Of a stretch of DNA of 63,568 nt, positions 23,717 to 33,671 are shown one piece after another. The notes beneath the pieces are model-generated. The model made no database searches. It saw only the letters and a list, made by a program, of their open reading frames with translations, and was not told the origin of the DNA. A program made the translations under genes and the position numbers. The DNA comes from a virus, in the IMG/VR virus record IMGVR_UViG_3300021963_006637, positions 1 through 63,568 of that record, one strand, 5' to 3'. Numbering within the stretch: position 1 is the stretch's first letter; every line of letters starts with the position of its first letter.

Positions 23717-24622
23717 TTAAATTATTGTTTTATTAATATATCTTTTTAAAATTTCAAATATCTTCTCATGCCCATTTTCATTTGGGTGCGATGGATCAGG
23801 TGTTCCATACGGTCTATCATGCATTAAAAATTCCTTCCAAATAGTTGTATCTTTTCCGTTATAAATTGGCTCAATTAATACATCGGTAACTTTATTTTTT
23901 TCTGCTATCTCATCTATAAAGAAAAAAGTTTCGTTTTTAAATTTTCCATAAAAAGAATTTTTTATATCACTATCTTCACTTAAAAATTTAATCATAGGTT
24001 TCGCAAAGAAGTTTGAATCTAAAACTTGTGTATCTTTGTAATCTAATTTGTATCCCATAATCGGAACTGGTATATCAAAGAATAGGTGTTCTATTTCATT
24101 TTTTACAAACCAATTATGCACTAAATAAATCGCGTAGCTATTTTGTTTAAAAAGCTCTCTTAGATAATCTACCCATTTATTATGGTCAAATTCTTTTTTA
24201 TACTTCCAATATTTGCCATTATAATAATTTTCATACTCTGTCCAATACCCAACCCACTCGTCAATTGGTAAAATATCTTCTTTGATACCATACTCTTCTC
24301 TAAAGCTATCAACTCTGAAACTATTAGAATTTACTTCCTTATAAAATCTATTTCCATACCAAGGGTTTGGAATCATCTGCTTATCGATTTGTCTTTCAAA
24401 ATAGGTTGTCTGAAACAAAACCAAAGCATTTTTATAAAACTCTATTGGCTTATTTAATATAACATTACTACCTACTATGTTACCTGCACCAGGAATTGCT
24501 AAACTTATAAAAGGAACTCCTAACCAATCGGCTATTCGTTGCCCAAAAATTTTATCCTTATCGGCATTTAATCCATATCCAATAGAACATCCCCAAAGTA
24601 TTACTCTATCTATTTTTCCCAT
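23717..24622 (-). CDS. SGNH/GDSL-like hydrolase family protein (copy 4)
   Basis: About 301-303 residues; two in-frame ATGs (24628 and 24622) both overlap the end of the upstream methyltransferase, and the second gives MGKIDRVILWGC. WGCSIGYGLNAD is the nucleophile block, IPGAGNIVGSN block II, FQTTYFERQI the T...R signature seen in the other copies and DPSHPNENGH the Asp-x-x-His block. The largest of the set, with an inserted aromatic-rich domain in the middle. Confidence 0.7.
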   Translation of the reverse strand: MGKIDRVILWGCSIGYGLNADKDKIFGQRIADWLGVPFISLAIPGAGNIVGSNVILNKPIEFYKNALVLFQTTYFERQIDKQMIPNPWYGNRFYKEVNSNSFRVDSFREEYGIKEDILPIDEWVGYWTEYENYYNGKYWKYKKEFDHNKWVDYLRELFKQNSYAIYLVHNWFVKNEIEHLFFDIPVPIMGYKLDYKDTQVLDSNFFAKPMIKFLSEDSDIKNSFYGKFKNETFFFIDEIAEKNKVTDVLIEPIYNGKDTTIWKEFLMHDRPYGTPDPSHPNENGHEKIFEILKRYINKTII

Positions 24623-25839
24623 ATCCATATTGGTTCTCCAAATGCTCTGTTTTTACCTTCTTCGGCTTGTTTTTTAGATTCTTCAGTATAATATTCACTC
24701 ACAGCAGTTCCAGCTCCTCCGCTGTTAGGTCTTTTTGTCATTTCCATACCAATACACCCTCTATATTTTAATCCCTTAGAATGAAGAAAATCATTCATAG
24801 AATTCGTTATATCTACATACCCCCCATCTGGTGCAGAAAATACATCTGATATATTAACTGCTAATACTCCTCCCTTCTTAAGAGTTGGTATCATTTTATC
24901 CAACGCTTTATGTAAAAAGTTTGTATTCCAATCATCTATTTGCTTATATCTCAAATAAGATTGTGTATCATGATCTGAATATCTTTCGGTATTAAAGTAA
25001 GGAGGTGATGTAAAAATTGTATCAAAATAATCAGTATATTCTGAATAATCAACATCCTCCGCTGGTTGTGGTATAAATGTTGCCTTCTTTGGTTCTTCAA
25101 AAAATGTTTGATACTTTTTATAGTATTCTTCTTGCAATAAATAATTCGGATGATTGTTTAAATTAGGGTCAATACCAACATAGTGTTTAGCATTATCAGT
25201 TGCATAAAATCCAGCAAATCTATCACCCCACCCCGCTGAAAAATCTAATATAGTTTCCGATTTGAAATAATCATATAACGCTTTAGCAACATTTGGTTTG
25301 AATTGAGAAGCAACATACTTTCTTAAATTCATAGCCATCTTAAGAGTATTGATATTAACATCGGTAAGAACTTTATCCAATGTAAAAAATGCTCTTACAA
25401 TGGTCTTAATTCCTTCGACTGTCTGCCACGTTCTCCAACCGGATGGGCCTCTTACCCAATCAACTTTATATCTATTCTCTACATGAAATTTATTCGATGC
25501 TTTATTACCAACGGTATACTTTTTAAAATACATAAACTTACCATCAAATGTAAGTGGGTATTTACTTTCTCTACCATTACGAGGAAACCATTCACCTTCA
25601 ATTAGGATGTCAGGCCACCAAGTTCCTTTTAGTTTTTGATAATCTTCCAATATCTCTTCATTAGTGTAAACAGGAATTGGTAATGGATATGTATGGCAAA
25701 CTTCTGAAAGAGTTTCAATAATATCTTCTTTATCGAAGGTCTTTATAATATATGCCCATTCTTCCTCATCAATAGAAAGATATGGTTTCATATTATAAAA
25801 CTTACTGAAATATTCTTTTATAGTTTTTTCCATATCCAA
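24610..25839 (-). CDS. SPPY-type DNA methyltransferase (tandem copy A)
   Basis: 409 residues. ILDFSAGWGDRFAGF is SAM motif I, HYVGIDPNLNNHPNY motif II, TSPPYFNTERYSDHDTQSY motif IV (S-P-P-Y, amino-MTase type) and LKKGGVLAVNISDVF motif V/VI-like. The motif order fits a gamma/beta-like N6-adenine or N4-cytosine methyltransferase; the ~180-residue N-terminal part may hold target recognition. It is a tandem paralogue of the upstream gene (same length, same GEPIWIWxK ending) and overlaps it by 22 bases. Target unknown. Confidence 0.7.
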   Translation of the reverse strand: MDMEKTIKEYFSKFYNMKPYLSIDEEEWAYIIKTFDKEDIIETLSEVCHTYPLPIPVYTNEEILEDYQKLKGTWWPDILIEGEWFPRNGRESKYPLTFDGKFMYFKKYTVGNKASNKFHVENRYKVDWVRGPSGWRTWQTVEGIKTIVRAFFTLDKVLTDVNINTLKMAMNLRKYVASQFKPNVAKALYDYFKSETILDFSAGWGDRFAGFYATDNAKHYVGIDPNLNNHPNYLLQEEYYKKYQTFFEEPKKATFIPQPAEDVDYSEYTDYFDTIFTSPPYFNTERYSDHDTQSYLRYKQIDDWNTNFLHKALDKMIPTLKKGGVLAVNISDVFSAPDGGYVDITNSMNDFLHSKGLKYRGCIGMEMTKRPNSGGAGTAVSEYYTEESKKQAEEGKNRAFGEPIWIWEK

Positions 25840-27047
25840 ATTGGTTCACAAAATCTTTTACCTTCAGCTTCTTTCGCTTTCTCTAATGCCTCTTCGGTAT
25901 ATCTACCCTCATCACCTTCTATGATTGCACCTGCTCCCGCTGAACCTGGTCTCTTTGCCATCTCCATGCCCAAACAACCTTCGTATTCTGCGCCTAATGT
26001 TTTGATATAATCATTCATTGGGTTTGTAATCTCCACATATCCCTTTTCTCTATCATTTGATTTAGCATATACATCGGCAATGTTCACTGCCAAATAACCA
26101 CCTTTGCGTATCGTTGGCCATAGATTGTGAATTACTCTATGTAAGAATTGCTCATTCCATGCATCAATTGATTTATATCTCACCCAACTTTGAGTGTCAT
26201 CATAAGAATATCTTTCAACATTAAAATACGGGGGGGAGGTGAATACAATATCGAAATGATTTTCGAATTGAGTGAAATCAAAATCTTCAGCAGGAGAACA
26301 ATGAAACTCTGCTTTCTTTTCAACCTCAAAAAATGTTCTATGTTTTTCATACCACTCTGCCTGCTGATTATAGATTGGATGATTTTCTTTTCTCGGGTCA
26401 ATGCCCACATAATGTTTTCCATATTCACTCGCATAAAATCCTGCTACTCTATCACCCCATCCAGCTGAAAAATCTAATACATTTTCAACCTTAAGATAAT
26501 CATATAGTGCTTTTGCTACATTTGGTTTGAATTGTGCACAAATGTATTTTCTCAACCCTAAACAAGTTCTCAAAGAGTTTCTATCAATCTCATCAAACTT
26601 AAGTGTATATAATCCACCCATAAGTGAAACCATAAACTCTCTTGTTTCCCAAGTTCTTTTAGGGCCAGGAGAAACCGTCCCGTCTACACTCCATCTATTA
26701 GCTTGTTGAAAGAAATTAGATGCTTCATTGCCCACATTATTTCTACTAAAGTATTGTTGTTTACCTCTAAATGTTAAAGGGTAATTACTTTCTGATGCTT
26801 TACGAGGAAACCATTCTCCTTCTTTTAGAATATCTGCCCACCAAGTTCCTTTTAGTTTTTTATAAGCATCCAATGCTTCTGCTTCAGTTATATCTGCGTA
26901 AGGGATTGGGTATTCCATAAGAATATCAGCCAATGTTTCCTTAACATCTTCTAATGCAAATGTTTGTTTTATATAACTCCATTCTTCTTTTCCAATATGG
27001 AGATAAGGGGTCATCCCTTTAAATTTGTCGAAATAATCTAAATACAT
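25818..27047 (-). CDS. SPPY-type DNA methyltransferase (tandem copy B)
   Basis: 409 residues, paralogous along its whole length to the downstream copy (shared EEWxYI start, GTWWxDIL, QFKPNVAKALYDY, SAGWGDR, TSPPYFNxERYS, EPIWIWxK). The catalytic SPPY is intact in both, so both may be active. Differences cluster in the N-terminal 180 residues, as expected if target specificity has diverged. It overlaps the GNAT gene by 29 bases. Confidence 0.7.
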   Translation of the reverse strand: MYLDYFDKFKGMTPYLHIGKEEWSYIKQTFALEDVKETLADILMEYPIPYADITEAEALDAYKKLKGTWWADILKEGEWFPRKASESNYPLTFRGKQQYFSRNNVGNEASNFFQQANRWSVDGTVSPGPKRTWETREFMVSLMGGLYTLKFDEIDRNSLRTCLGLRKYICAQFKPNVAKALYDYLKVENVLDFSAGWGDRVAGFYASEYGKHYVGIDPRKENHPIYNQQAEWYEKHRTFFEVEKKAEFHCSPAEDFDFTQFENHFDIVFTSPPYFNVERYSYDDTQSWVRYKSIDAWNEQFLHRVIHNLWPTIRKGGYLAVNIADVYAKSNDREKGYVEITNPMNDYIKTLGAEYEGCLGMEMAKRPGSAGAGAIIEGDEGRYTEEALEKAKEAEGKRFCEPIWIWKKL

Positions 27048-27600
27048 TTCTTATAAAATTATATTTTTTATTATCAGTAATTGTTTCAATATTTTTATCA
27101 GCGGGTAATCTTAATTTATAGATGGATCCTGAAATATATCCCTCTTTTTTACCATGCCACATTTGAGAATTCTCATCAACCAATTCAAAGCCATTTCTTT
27201 CATAAAATTTTCTAGCAGTTTCATTGGCAGTTCTTACTGATAAAATTATATTTTCACAATGATTTGTTTTACAATATTCAACAAACTCATTGAATACTTT
27301 TTGAGCTGAACCATTTCTATACTTAGAAGCAATTTGATGAATAATCATATCACCCTTTTTCTTTCTGGCAAAGGTTTTTCTAGCTATTTTAGAATTGCTT
27401 TTACTTTTTTCAAACGTAATTACAACTCCATCCTGTAATACAACTCCTCCATTTGGTTTACTAAAGTATTTTTTTAATTTAAATCCTTGCCCACTTAAAT
27501 GTGGAAATACCTTTGGATATAAATCAATTATCTCCATTGCTTCTTTGATAGCAGATTCCATTTCTTCGCCATCGGTTTTTATATTGAGTATCCTAATCAT
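27019..27600 (-). CDS. GNAT-family N-acetyltransferase
   Basis: 193 residues. ASKYRNGSAQKVFNEFV is the acetyl-CoA pyrophosphate-binding region (Q/RxxG/A-like), and TANETARKFYERNGFELV is the classic C-terminal GNAT motif. Substrate unknown: it could be an amino-sugar of the phage glycan or a host protein. The 5' end overlaps the AsnB-like gene by 8 bases and the 3' end overlaps a methyltransferase. Confidence 0.7.
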   Translation of the reverse strand: MIRILNIKTDGEEMESAIKEAMEIIDLYPKVFPHLSGQGFKLKKYFSKPNGGVVLQDGVVITFEKSKSNSKIARKTFARKKKGDMIIHQIASKYRNGSAQKVFNEFVEYCKTNHCENIILSVRTANETARKFYERNGFELVDENSQMWHGKKEGYISGSIYKLRLPADKNIETITDNKKYNFIRNVFRLFRQI

Positions 27601-29050
27601 TTAGTGAGAAAAATTTATCAAATAATATATCATTCTTATACGAATATAAGAATTTTAATTTAGATTTCAAAATATCTTTTCTAGCTTCCATCATATCACC
27701 GGTTCTGCATCCTTTAGCGAAGTAAACTTTAGGTCTATATAATAACTCATCTGAAATTTCTCCTTTAAATGCTGCCCTTAATAAAGGTTTCATATGCCCG
27801 TCTTCTTTTTGATATAGAGGTGGAATATTGAGTGTATATTCTACGAATGGTCTCCAACTATATGGTGTGCGAACTTCAACTGTTCCACCCCACATAATAG
27901 ATTGATTTGTTGTTAAAAAATTTGTTTTATGCACATCTTCTACTAACTTTCTTCGTGCAATATCATAATCCTCAGGTCTCCAATGAAATGCTTGTATGTG
28001 ACCATAACTTCCCCAAATTTCATCGGATAGGTCGCCACTAAACACAACTTTAAACCCCAATTCATTTATCTTTCTAGAAAGTGCTATTTGAGCAATTGCA
28101 GAACCTACATTTTGCCATCTACTCTGCTCAATTACATAAAGTGTTTCTTCAATAGCATCCTCTACATCTTTTTCAGTTAATATAATTTCGTGCAACTTAA
28201 CACCAAATTCTTTAGCTGCTATTCTTGCGTATTTAATATCATCATCTTTTGTATTACCATCTCCCATTGATACTACGAATGCTTCAATATCAGGTTTAAT
28301 TTTAGAAAGAATATATGTGGTAATAACAGAATCAATTCCTCCACTAAGAATAGTGCAAATAGGAACATCTGATATCATCTTAACTCTTACTGCTTCTTCT
28401 AACATCACTCTTATATTCCTAACGATAGTTTCTCTATCATCATTAATAATTTCAGATGGAAGTTTGTAATAAGTTACTGTTTGATATTCCAGCGTTTTAT
28501 AATCGTATTGAAGATATGTACCTGGATAAATTGCCTTTACTTGCTTTTCATAAATGTCTGAAAGTGGCAATCCTTTCTTTTCAGAACAAAATACCAACTT
28601 ACCATCATTGTCGATTGCATACCACAATGGAAGCTCACCAACATAATCTCTAACAACTAATATTTTATTTATTCGGGTATCAACAATAGCAAATGAAAAC
28701 ATACCATCTAATTCTTTGAATACATCGACTCCAAATTGTTCGTATCCATTAAGAATTATTTCGGTATCAGATTTAGTCCGGAAAGGAATTGTGATTTTTT
28801 CTCTTAATTCTTTTGTGTATGTACTATCCCACAATTCGCCATTATAAACCAAACAAATAGTTTTATCACTATTCCACATTGGTTGATTGGCAGAATCAGA
28901 TAAATCTTGTATAGATAACCTATTGTGCCCAATTAATACATTATCTATTTCAATGAAAGAAGAATTATTTCTACCCCTGTGTATAGTTTTATCTAATCCT
29001 TTTTTTATTGTAATATTTGAATACCCGTTACCTCCAATTATTCCACACAT
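27593..29050 (-). CDS. asnB: AsnB-like glutamine-dependent asparagine synthase/amidotransferase
   Basis: 485 residues. The N-terminus MCGIIGG places Cys2 as glutaminase nucleophile, with IGHNRLSIQDL, CLVYNGELWDS and RTKSDTEIIL forming the class II amidotransferase pocket. ILSGGIDSVITTYIL is the PP-loop ATP site of the synthetase half, followed by SGDLSDEIWGSYG and EVRTPYSWRPF. It is about 70 residues shorter than bacterial AsnB. It could make asparagine, but AsnB relatives also amidate sugar acids in surface glycans (as in WbpS/Asn-type O-antigen genes), which fits the nearby glycan island. Confidence 0.8.
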   Translation of the reverse strand: MCGIIGGNGYSNITIKKGLDKTIHRGRNNSSFIEIDNVLIGHNRLSIQDLSDSANQPMWNSDKTICLVYNGELWDSTYTKELREKITIPFRTKSDTEIILNGYEQFGVDVFKELDGMFSFAIVDTRINKILVVRDYVGELPLWYAIDNDGKLVFCSEKKGLPLSDIYEKQVKAIYPGTYLQYDYKTLEYQTVTYYKLPSEIINDDRETIVRNIRVMLEEAVRVKMISDVPICTILSGGIDSVITTYILSKIKPDIEAFVVSMGDGNTKDDDIKYARIAAKEFGVKLHEIILTEKDVEDAIEETLYVIEQSRWQNVGSAIAQIALSRKINELGFKVVFSGDLSDEIWGSYGHIQAFHWRPEDYDIARRKLVEDVHKTNFLTTNQSIMWGGTVEVRTPYSWRPFVEYTLNIPPLYQKEDGHMKPLLRAAFKGEISDELLYRPKVYFAKGCRTGDMMEARKDILKSKLKFLYSYKNDILFDKFFSLND

Positions 29051-29328
29051 TATATTAATGAGGCTTCTTTTCGTTTAAAATATTTTAGTATAATAATTTT
29101 CCCAATTGAGCCGGATAGAAGAAATAAAAAAATTGTAATCCAATCTCCTTTCAAAAAACTATCTACTGAATATGCAGTAGATGCAATCCAGAATGATGTC
29201 TGAATATTAAAAAGTATTACGGATTTAGTTATATTATTTTCAACTACCCATTTAATTTCTAATACTTTAAAAACTGCTAATGCAAGTTGAGAAAGAACAA
29301 CAAACCCATATACTAAAAGTGGATTCAT
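29050..29328 (-). CDS. Small membrane protein
   Basis: 92 residues with three likely membrane segments (about 5-20, 38-55, 62-82) and a basic C-terminal tail (KYFKRKEASLI) that should lie in the cytoplasm. The gene overlaps AsnB-like and gene 44 by one base at each end, so it is co-translated with them. No family recognised. Confidence 0.5.
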   Translation of the reverse strand: MNPLLVYGFVVLSQLALAVFKVLEIKWVVENNITKSVILFNIQTSFWIASTAYSVDSFLKGDWITIFLFLLSGSIGKIIILKYFKRKEASLI

Positions 29329-30275
29329 TATTTATTAATAAGTTGTAATACTGAAATAATTGTAGCCATAAATGTAATTTCCTTATCTACAACTAATGCA
29401 TCTTTGGAAGTTCCTTCGGCTAAAGCAATAATAACATTCGCTACATTTCCTTTTGCATAATCATCTATCTTATCATATAGAAAAGAATAAACATCAGTAA
29501 AATCAGAGATTCTATTATCAGCTACCAACTGTCTAATTGTCATAAACTTATTTCTAAGTTCATCCTTTGATTTCAATATTTCAACTAACTTCAATCTAAA
29601 ATCAGAATCTACAATCGTAGCACTCTCTGTCTTCAATACACTATCAACACACGCCAATTGAGTTGTGTTTATTATCTTTCTAATATCCGGATAATAACCA
29701 TCTACAATAGGAACTAAATCAGCAGGATTAAATTGAATATCTTCCTTTTTAAGGATTGATGCAATTTGAACTGCTACATCTTTTTTAGTAGGAGGAACTA
29801 TTTGAAATGATTGACATCTACTTTGAATTGGAAGAATAATTTTCTCAATGTAATTACAAGTTAAAATGAATCGACAATGTTTACTAAATGTTTCCATTAA
29901 GTTTCTCAACAATGCCTGTGCATTTGGTGTCATATAATCAAACTCATCTAAGATAATAACCTTATATGGTTTAAATCCTACACCACTAGCAAAATTCTTT
30001 ACTTTATTTCTTACGGTATCAACATTGTTTTCATCGGATGCATTGATAATCATTACATCACATTCAATATTCTTAACTATAAGTTTAGCTAAAGTTGTTT
30101 TACCAGTGCCTGCTTTACCAAAAAAAAGTAAGTGAGGTATATCACCGCTTTCGATATACCCCTTTACTTTTGCTTTGAGATTTTCATTACCTACATATTC
30201 ATCTAACTTTGTAGGTCTATATTTCTCAACCCAAAGTGAGTGAACTTGTTCTTCTTGTTGTTCAAAAAAACTCAT
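29328..30275 (-). CDS. 44: Sliding-clamp loader large subunit (T4 gp44-like)
   Basis: 315 residues. LWVEKYRPTKLDEYVG is the RFC/gp44 start, FFGKAGTGKTTLAKL the Walker A, VIILDEFDYM the Walker B, and LTCNYIEKIILPIQSRC the sensor I and SRC arginine-finger motif. The C-terminal half is the helical collar. With gp62 it loads the gp45 clamp onto primed DNA. It is 18 bases from the clamp gene. Confidence 0.9.
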   Translation of the reverse strand: MSFFEQQEEQVHSLWVEKYRPTKLDEYVGNENLKAKVKGYIESGDIPHLLFFGKAGTGKTTLAKLIVKNIECDVMIINASDENNVDTVRNKVKNFASGVGFKPYKVIILDEFDYMTPNAQALLRNLMETFSKHCRFILTCNYIEKIILPIQSRCQSFQIVPPTKKDVAVQIASILKKEDIQFNPADLVPIVDGYYPDIRKIINTTQLACVDSVLKTESATIVDSDFRLKLVEILKSKDELRNKFMTIRQLVADNRISDFTDVYSFLYDKIDDYAKGNVANVIIALAEGTSKDALVVDKEITFMATIISVLQLINK

Positions 30276-30293
30276 ACTTTGAATTGTTTAGGA

Positions 30294-31010
30294 TTAAGAT
30301 AATTGAACTTCAACCAAATAATAAGATGAAGTAAATCCGTCTACTGAAAAATCTACATTAGCTAATCCTTCTTTTGATACTTTCAAAGTTGCCTTATTTG
30401 CTTCTTTGTTAGCAGAAAGAATTTCTTTAAAATATTTTGCAGAGAATGAAATTGGTTTAACTTCTCCGTCAAATGTATCATTTACTACTAACTCAACTCT
30501 ATTTGTATTGATATTAGAGTATCCAATTACGATTTTTAATTTACCTTTTTCAGATAATACAGTAAAGTTATCGATATCACTCAATGCTGATTTAGCTTTG
30601 ATGAACTTTTCAATAAAATTACCATCCATATCGATACTAATTCCGAATTCAGGTAATTGTTTTAAATCCGGCACATTTGGAATTACCGCCAAATCTGCTA
30701 ACTGATATTGAACGGTTGTAGAATCAGATGTCAATGATAATGAAATTGGTTTTTCATCAACTTTCTTTAAGGAAATATTGATATCATTTCCCAATACACC
30801 TAATAAACTTTTTAATGTGTTTGTGTTATAAACACCAACGGTAGAATCTTCGAAATCGAAATCACTTACACTAACTGTACCCAATACGGTTTTATCATCA
30901 GAGATAAAACGAGTTGTTAATGTTCTACTTTCTGCTTTCCAAGAAACTGATTCAACTAGACCTGCCAAATTATACTTTGAGATAAAGCGGCTTAAACGAT
31001 TTTTGTCCAT
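30294..31010 (-). CDS. 45: DNA polymerase sliding clamp (T4 gp45-like)
   Basis: 238 residues, the gp45 length. The two-domain clamp pattern is visible: SRFISKYNLAGLVESV, GVYNTNTLKSLLGVLG, and in the second domain TVLSEKGKLKIVIGY and AKYFKEILSANKEA. It should form a trimeric ring that tethers the polymerase and, in T4, activates late transcription. An early-type promoter (31044-31075) lies 34 bases upstream. Confidence 0.85.
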   Translation of the reverse strand: MDKNRLSRFISKYNLAGLVESVSWKAESRTLTTRFISDDKTVLGTVSVSDFDFEDSTVGVYNTNTLKSLLGVLGNDINISLKKVDEKPISLSLTSDSTTVQYQLADLAVIPNVPDLKQLPEFGISIDMDGNFIEKFIKAKSALSDIDNFTVLSEKGKLKIVIGYSNINTNRVELVVNDTFDGEVKPISFSAKYFKEILSANKEANKATLKVSKEGLANVDFSVDGFTSSYYLVEVQLS

Positions 31011-31043
31011 AATTTTTGTTTTAATTTTTATTTTTTATTTGTG

Positions 31044-31075
31044 TAAATATAATCTTTTTATTTCGATTTTCCAAA
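31044..31075 (-). promoter_or_regulatory. Early-type promoter before the clamp gene
   Basis: Minus strand: TTTGG, spacer to a total of 20 bases, then TATATTTA. This is the Bacteroidetes -33/-7 pattern with one change in the -7 element. The start codon is 34 bases further on. It should drive the clamp and clamp loader. Confidence 0.55.
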
Positions 31076-33616
31076 TTAAAATGAGAAAAATTTATCAGAT
31101 TTTGTAATTTTAAGTTGTAAATGTCCCCAACTTAATGCTCTATAAAAGTCTTCTAATTTATTTTGCATCTCACTTTCAAAGATTTTATCATAATCGATGT
31201 AGTTTTTGATAAATGATTCAATTTCTTCAGGATCATCTGCACCCTTAAATGCAATAGTTTCCAACCCCAATGGATTTTGTTTTAGATAAACCCACTTCAT
31301 TTTATCTCCATTTCTCATAGGAGAATATTTAAACCCACAGTTAAAGTGCTTCAACAATTGATTGTATGTCCAAGCAGCTTTAACATGCGCTGGAGTTCCT
31401 TTAGCGAATTGGAACATTGCACCTTTTGCGGGAGTATATTTTGAAAGTTCTTTTACTGAACTACTTTTTGCGATATTGTATGGCTTAACTAATGGGAGTG
31501 AACCTTTGAATGCAATAATTTTTTCATCCATAGTTTCTTTATCTTCTCCTCTTAGGATATCGATAAGAGTTTGCCTCATAAAATCTTTAAACGACTGAGG
31601 AAACGATGAACGAACTACATCCAATCCTTTAACATCCAATCTATCAGTTGGAATACCATTCTCAGCAATAATCCACTGTGCGTATCTCTTTTTAGCAATC
31701 CAAAGTCCAGACCTACTCACAAATTCTTTCTTAATTTGCAATCTATGCTTTTCTTTCGGTACATTTAAAATTCTCTGAGAAAAAACATCATAAAAACTAT
31801 TCAAAAAATCTTGAGTTTCGCCTGCGATAGCATCTACTTTTAATGCAACATCCTTATCTTCCATATCTCTCCAATTAGGATATCTATGTTCTAACAAAGG
31901 AACTGCTGAAAAGAATACAGAATCAGTATCAATGTAGATATTATAATCACCATCTTTAGTACCCAACTCTTTATTGTATTTTATGTTAGCCATATCCGCA
32001 GTTGATTTGATTACTGTCTGGCCTGTTATCGTAACAGCTTCTGCATTATCAATATCATAAAAACGGAATGAAGGTAATCCCAATACTCCATACAATGAAT
32101 TCAATAAAATCTTTTGTACTAACTGTCTTTTCTTATAGAAAGCGTATTTTTCTTTATCACCTTCCTCACCATACTTCTTTTCTAATTTACGGAACTCAAC
32201 CCTTTTATTAAACCATTCATCTAAGATAGCAGGGATACATCCTATTTTATCCTGTCTGTAAATTACACCATTTGATGCAATTGAATTTCCACTAGTCTTA
32301 AGAAAGTGTTCAAATTTATCTCTTTCAATTTGGTTTCCTTTTATTGTATAAAATTCATCTTCTTTTTTAAGATATCTCTGAACATCCCAATTTTCAACTT
32401 TGCCCATTTTGGTTTCAGGTGAAATATTAAGAGTCATAATGATTGAGGGATATAGAGAAGTTAAATCCAAATCATATATCCAATCATACTTACCAACAAT
32501 TGGGTCTTTTACATAAGCACCAATGAACTTTTGGTCTTTTGCACTTTCATCTATCCCACCACTTTCCCTCATAGAATCTAACATTCTGTCAGAATCTTCT
32601 TTCTTCATTTTATTAGGTGCTACCAATCCTCTTTGTCTTAAGAAACACAAAAGTGCTCCCTCTAACGGACGCGAAGTGAAAAAAACATCTTCATATGCAA
32701 CGTGTCCGGCGTGAGCAATACCTCTACACAAATCTATAAATTGTAGTTTTTTATCCATATCTACAATCAATCTCACATCCTCTAAGTTATATTCAATAAA
32801 TTTATCTTTATCATTTTGAAATAACTCATCTAGATTTCCACTATATTCAACTTTACCCCTGCCTAATTCAATTTTCGCAACAGTATCCAATCGGTAGTTA
32901 TCTAATTCAGTATAGTTATATTCCTTATATAAAACTAAATAATCTAAAGCAGAAACACCTCCTATGAACCATTTTTTTCTATATGGAGAGTAGAATACTT
33001 CTCTAATAGGAGATAATCTTCTAGCCTGTTTTTCACCTAATAAATTTTTAAGACGATTAAAAAGATAAGGAACATCGAAGAAATCTATGTTCCATCCAGT
33101 TATAATAGTAGGAGATATTGATTCGTATATATCTAAAAATTTAGAAAGCATTTCCTTTTCAGAATCAAAAGGAGATACTATTCTATTATCAGATTTAGAT
33201 GGTTGAATTTTTCTTTCTTTATCTAATATTAAAACATAGTAAAAATCTTCAACTGAATCATGAATTGCAATTGATGTAATTTCATTTTCAGCCTTTTCAG
33301 TATCAGGAAGACCTGAATTCATTTCAACCTCTATGTCAAAAGTTAAAACTTTATGACCTTCTGATGGTAAATCCGAGTTAGTGTATAAATCAACCAAAAC
33401 TCTTGTGATTTCAGGAACATCGGATTCAAATAAAGATGAATCATCTTTATCATATTTAAATACCTTTGTTAGTTTATCACCGTAAATGGATGTCCATTCA
33501 CCATTAGTAGCGGGTTTAAATGCATACCTTTGATATGGCATTGTAAAATACCCTTTTACATCATCCCATATATGGATTGTATTTGTATTTCTTTGATAAT
33601 ATACGTTTTGATACAT
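31076..33616 (-). CDS. 43: Family B DNA polymerase (T4 gp43-like)
   Basis: 846 residues. The 3'-5' exonuclease motifs are FDIEVEM (Asp94, Glu96), GWNIDFFD and YNLEDVRLIVD. Polymerase motif A is DLTSLYPSIIM, motif B the KILLNSLYGVLG helix, and motif C YIDTDSVFF. RNP-like N-terminal and C-terminal clamp-binding regions are of T4 type (the protein ends in KSDKFFSF, a plausible clamp-contacting tail). It is the replicative polymerase. Its promoter is at 33636-33666. Confidence 0.92.
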   Translation of the reverse strand: MYQNVYYQRNTNTIHIWDDVKGYFTMPYQRYAFKPATNGEWTSIYGDKLTKVFKYDKDDSSLFESDVPEITRVLVDLYTNSDLPSEGHKVLTFDIEVEMNSGLPDTEKAENEITSIAIHDSVEDFYYVLILDKERKIQPSKSDNRIVSPFDSEKEMLSKFLDIYESISPTIITGWNIDFFDVPYLFNRLKNLLGEKQARRLSPIREVFYSPYRKKWFIGGVSALDYLVLYKEYNYTELDNYRLDTVAKIELGRGKVEYSGNLDELFQNDKDKFIEYNLEDVRLIVDMDKKLQFIDLCRGIAHAGHVAYEDVFFTSRPLEGALLCFLRQRGLVAPNKMKKEDSDRMLDSMRESGGIDESAKDQKFIGAYVKDPIVGKYDWIYDLDLTSLYPSIIMTLNISPETKMGKVENWDVQRYLKKEDEFYTIKGNQIERDKFEHFLKTSGNSIASNGVIYRQDKIGCIPAILDEWFNKRVEFRKLEKKYGEEGDKEKYAFYKKRQLVQKILLNSLYGVLGLPSFRFYDIDNAEAVTITGQTVIKSTADMANIKYNKELGTKDGDYNIYIDTDSVFFSAVPLLEHRYPNWRDMEDKDVALKVDAIAGETQDFLNSFYDVFSQRILNVPKEKHRLQIKKEFVSRSGLWIAKKRYAQWIIAENGIPTDRLDVKGLDVVRSSFPQSFKDFMRQTLIDILRGEDKETMDEKIIAFKGSLPLVKPYNIAKSSSVKELSKYTPAKGAMFQFAKGTPAHVKAAWTYNQLLKHFNCGFKYSPMRNGDKMKWVYLKQNPLGLETIAFKGADDPEEIESFIKNYIDYDKIFESEMQNKLEDFYRALSWGHLQLKITKSDKFFSF

Positions 33617-33635
33617 TTATAACCTTTATTATTTA

Positions 33636-33666
33636 CAAATATAAGGAATATATTTGTATTTTCCAA
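33636..33666 (-). promoter_or_regulatory. Early-type promoter before the DNA polymerase gene
   Basis: Minus strand: TTGG, 20-base spacer, TATATTTG; 19 bases then separate it from the polymerase ATG. It is in the 55-base gap after the thioredoxin gene and matches five other promoters almost exactly. Confidence 0.65.
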
Positions 33667-33671
33667 CTTAA

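Noticed and set aside
26180-26434. Second minus-strand frame of 84 codons inside the methyltransferase gene
   Set aside because: Fully inside a gene with intact SAM and SPPY motifs in another frame; no plausible start context.
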